A DNA stretch of 6,125 bases from Chloroflexota bacterium. Lineage in GTDB: Bacteria; Chloroflexota; Dehalococcoidia; UBA2979. The translations under genes were made by a program, and so were the position numbers. Within the stretch, counting starts at the first letter, position 1; each line of letters begins with the position of its first letter. The notes under the pieces were generated by a model. It had not been told where the DNA came from. It did no database searches and worked only from the letters and a program-made list of their open reading frames with translations. The stretch is taken from NCBI GenBank assembly GCA_002725365.1, contig PBOW01000057.1, positions 2,936-9,060 on the forward strand, read 5' to 3'. Below, in pieces: positions 5,415 to 6,125 of this stretch.

Positions 5415-6125
5415 CTAGAGGCCTTCCCTTGCCAACATCCTAGCAACATCGATAAGCCGACAGGAATATCCCCACTCATTGTCATACCAGGTGACAGTCT
5501 TTGCCAGCTTACCTTTGTCTACTGCCATAGTAGATTGTGCATCATGAATAGCTGATCCGGGATGTTTTTTGAAGTCAGAAGAAACTAATTCTTTAGGCTC
5601 ATAATAAAGCAGCCCAGATAAATCACCTGTAGCCGCATCTTCAAACGCTTCATTGATCTCATTCGCAGATGGTGAATCGCGGAGTGCGGTAACGAGATCA
5701 ACTACGGATACTGTAGGAGTAGGGACTCGATAAGCAAAACCGTCAATTTTTCCCTTTAGTTCGGGGATAATCTCACCTATAGCGCTAGCCGCCCCTGAAG
5801 ATGTGGGCACTATATTGAGCGCGGCCGCTCTTGCTCTCCTCAAATCTTTATGTGAATTATCTACTAAGTTTTGATCTCCGGTATAGGCATGGATTGTTGA
5901 CATCAGTCCGGAGTCAACACCAAATGCATCATTCAATACTTTGACCGCGAGCACGATGCAGTTGGTGGTGCAAGAACCTGCAGATATTACATTGTGTGCA
6001 TCGGGAGAATATTCCTGATGATTTGCCCCCATAATCACTGTCCAGTCGACACCCTTGGCAGGGGCAGAGATGATGACTTTTTTGGCTCCGTTTTGGAGAT
6101 GCCCATCGGCCTCGGCGGCGGTTCG
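5415..6125 (-). CDS. gap: Glyceraldehyde-3-phosphate dehydrogenase, type I (C-terminal part, cut by the window edge)
   Basis: Glycolytic/gluconeogenic enzyme that oxidises glyceraldehyde 3-phosphate with phosphate to 1,3-bisphosphoglycerate. 236 residues are visible; the frame runs past the window edge, and about 97 N-terminal residues, including most of the NAD-binding Rossmann domain, lie outside. The catalytic cysteine is in SCTTNC (fragment residue 52, bases 5970-5972), and the catalytic His is 27 residues later in STIHAYTGDQ, the same spacing as Cys149-His176 in Bacillus. KKVIISAPAKG, HKDLRRARAAA, YRVPTPTVSVVDL and WYDNEWGYS are all intact. Asn-Ser occupy the positions of Leu187-Pro188 of NAD-specific glycolytic enzymes; chloroplast NADP-using enzymes have Ala-Ser there, so NADP or dual cofactor use is possible. 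A GTG at 6038 opens a shorter frame but is internal. It converges on the MBL gene and is not part of the plus-strand cassette. Confidence 0.97.
   Translation of the reverse strand, partial: RTAAEADGHLQNGAKKVIISAPAKGVDWTVIMGANHQEYSPDAHNVISAGSCTTNCIVLAVKVLNDAFGVDSGLMSTIHAYTGDQNLVDNSHKDLRRARAAALNIVPTSSGAASAIGEIIPELKGKIDGFAYRVPTPTVSVVDLVTALRDSPSANEINEAFEDAATGDLSGLLYYEPKELVSSDFKKHPGSAIHDAQSTMAVDKGKLAKTVTWYDNEWGYSCRLIDVARMLAREGL

Overview
The window looks like chromosomal DNA of a free-living bacterium of moderate GC content. The UvrC and GAPDH sequences are ordinary bacterial types. The combination of a 2-hydroxyacyl-CoA-lyase-like TPP enzyme, an actinobacterial/Chloroflexota-style acyl-CoA dehydrogenase and a lone metallo-beta-lactamase-fold hydrolase recalls marine Chloroflexota (SAR202/Dehalococcoidia-like). 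That placement is an impression from protein style, not a demonstrated assignment. No mobile element, CRISPR array, tRNA or rRNA is visible.

Layout: two minus-strand housekeeping genes, both cut by the window edges, bracket four plus-strand metabolic genes. At the left edge is the N-terminal 160 codons of uvrC (1-481, minus). After a 38-bp divergent gap comes a beta-hydroxyacid dehydrogenase of the 3-hydroxyisobutyrate dehydrogenase family (520-1422). A 160-bp gap containing a long nested hairpin (1435-1484) separates it from three closely spaced genes. These encode a TPP enzyme of the 2-hydroxyacyl-CoA lyase/oxalyl-CoA decarboxylase family (1583-3247), an acyl-CoA dehydrogenase (3301-4494) and an MBL-fold hydrolase starting at GTG (4525-5412). 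Each has a good Shine-Dalgarno sequence. The MBL gene meets the 3' end of a convergent GAPDH gene (5415-6125, minus, N-terminus outside the window) with only 2 bp between stop codons.

How the genes may work together (inference): a 2-hydroxyacyl-CoA lyase splits a 2-hydroxyacyl-CoA into formyl-CoA and an aldehyde one carbon shorter. An acyl-CoA dehydrogenase in the same transcript supplies an oxidation on an acyl-CoA, the MBL protein could hydrolyse a thioester or lactone, and the beta-hydroxyacid dehydrogenase could interconvert a hydroxyacid and its semialdehyde. The set therefore looks like a small catabolic cassette for hydroxylated or branched acids, possibly by alpha-oxidation-like one-carbon shortening. 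The substrate cannot be read from the sequence. The acid-CoA ligase/transferase and aldehyde dehydrogenase that a full pathway would need are not in the window.

Points most worth a second look: the lyase has Gly where its relatives carry an active-site Tyr; the GAPDH has Asn-Ser at the classical Leu187-Pro188 cofactor-specificity positions; the hairpin at 1435-1484 has no U-tract; and uvrC may be transcribed as a leaderless mRNA from a promoter overlapping the neighbouring gene's translation start.
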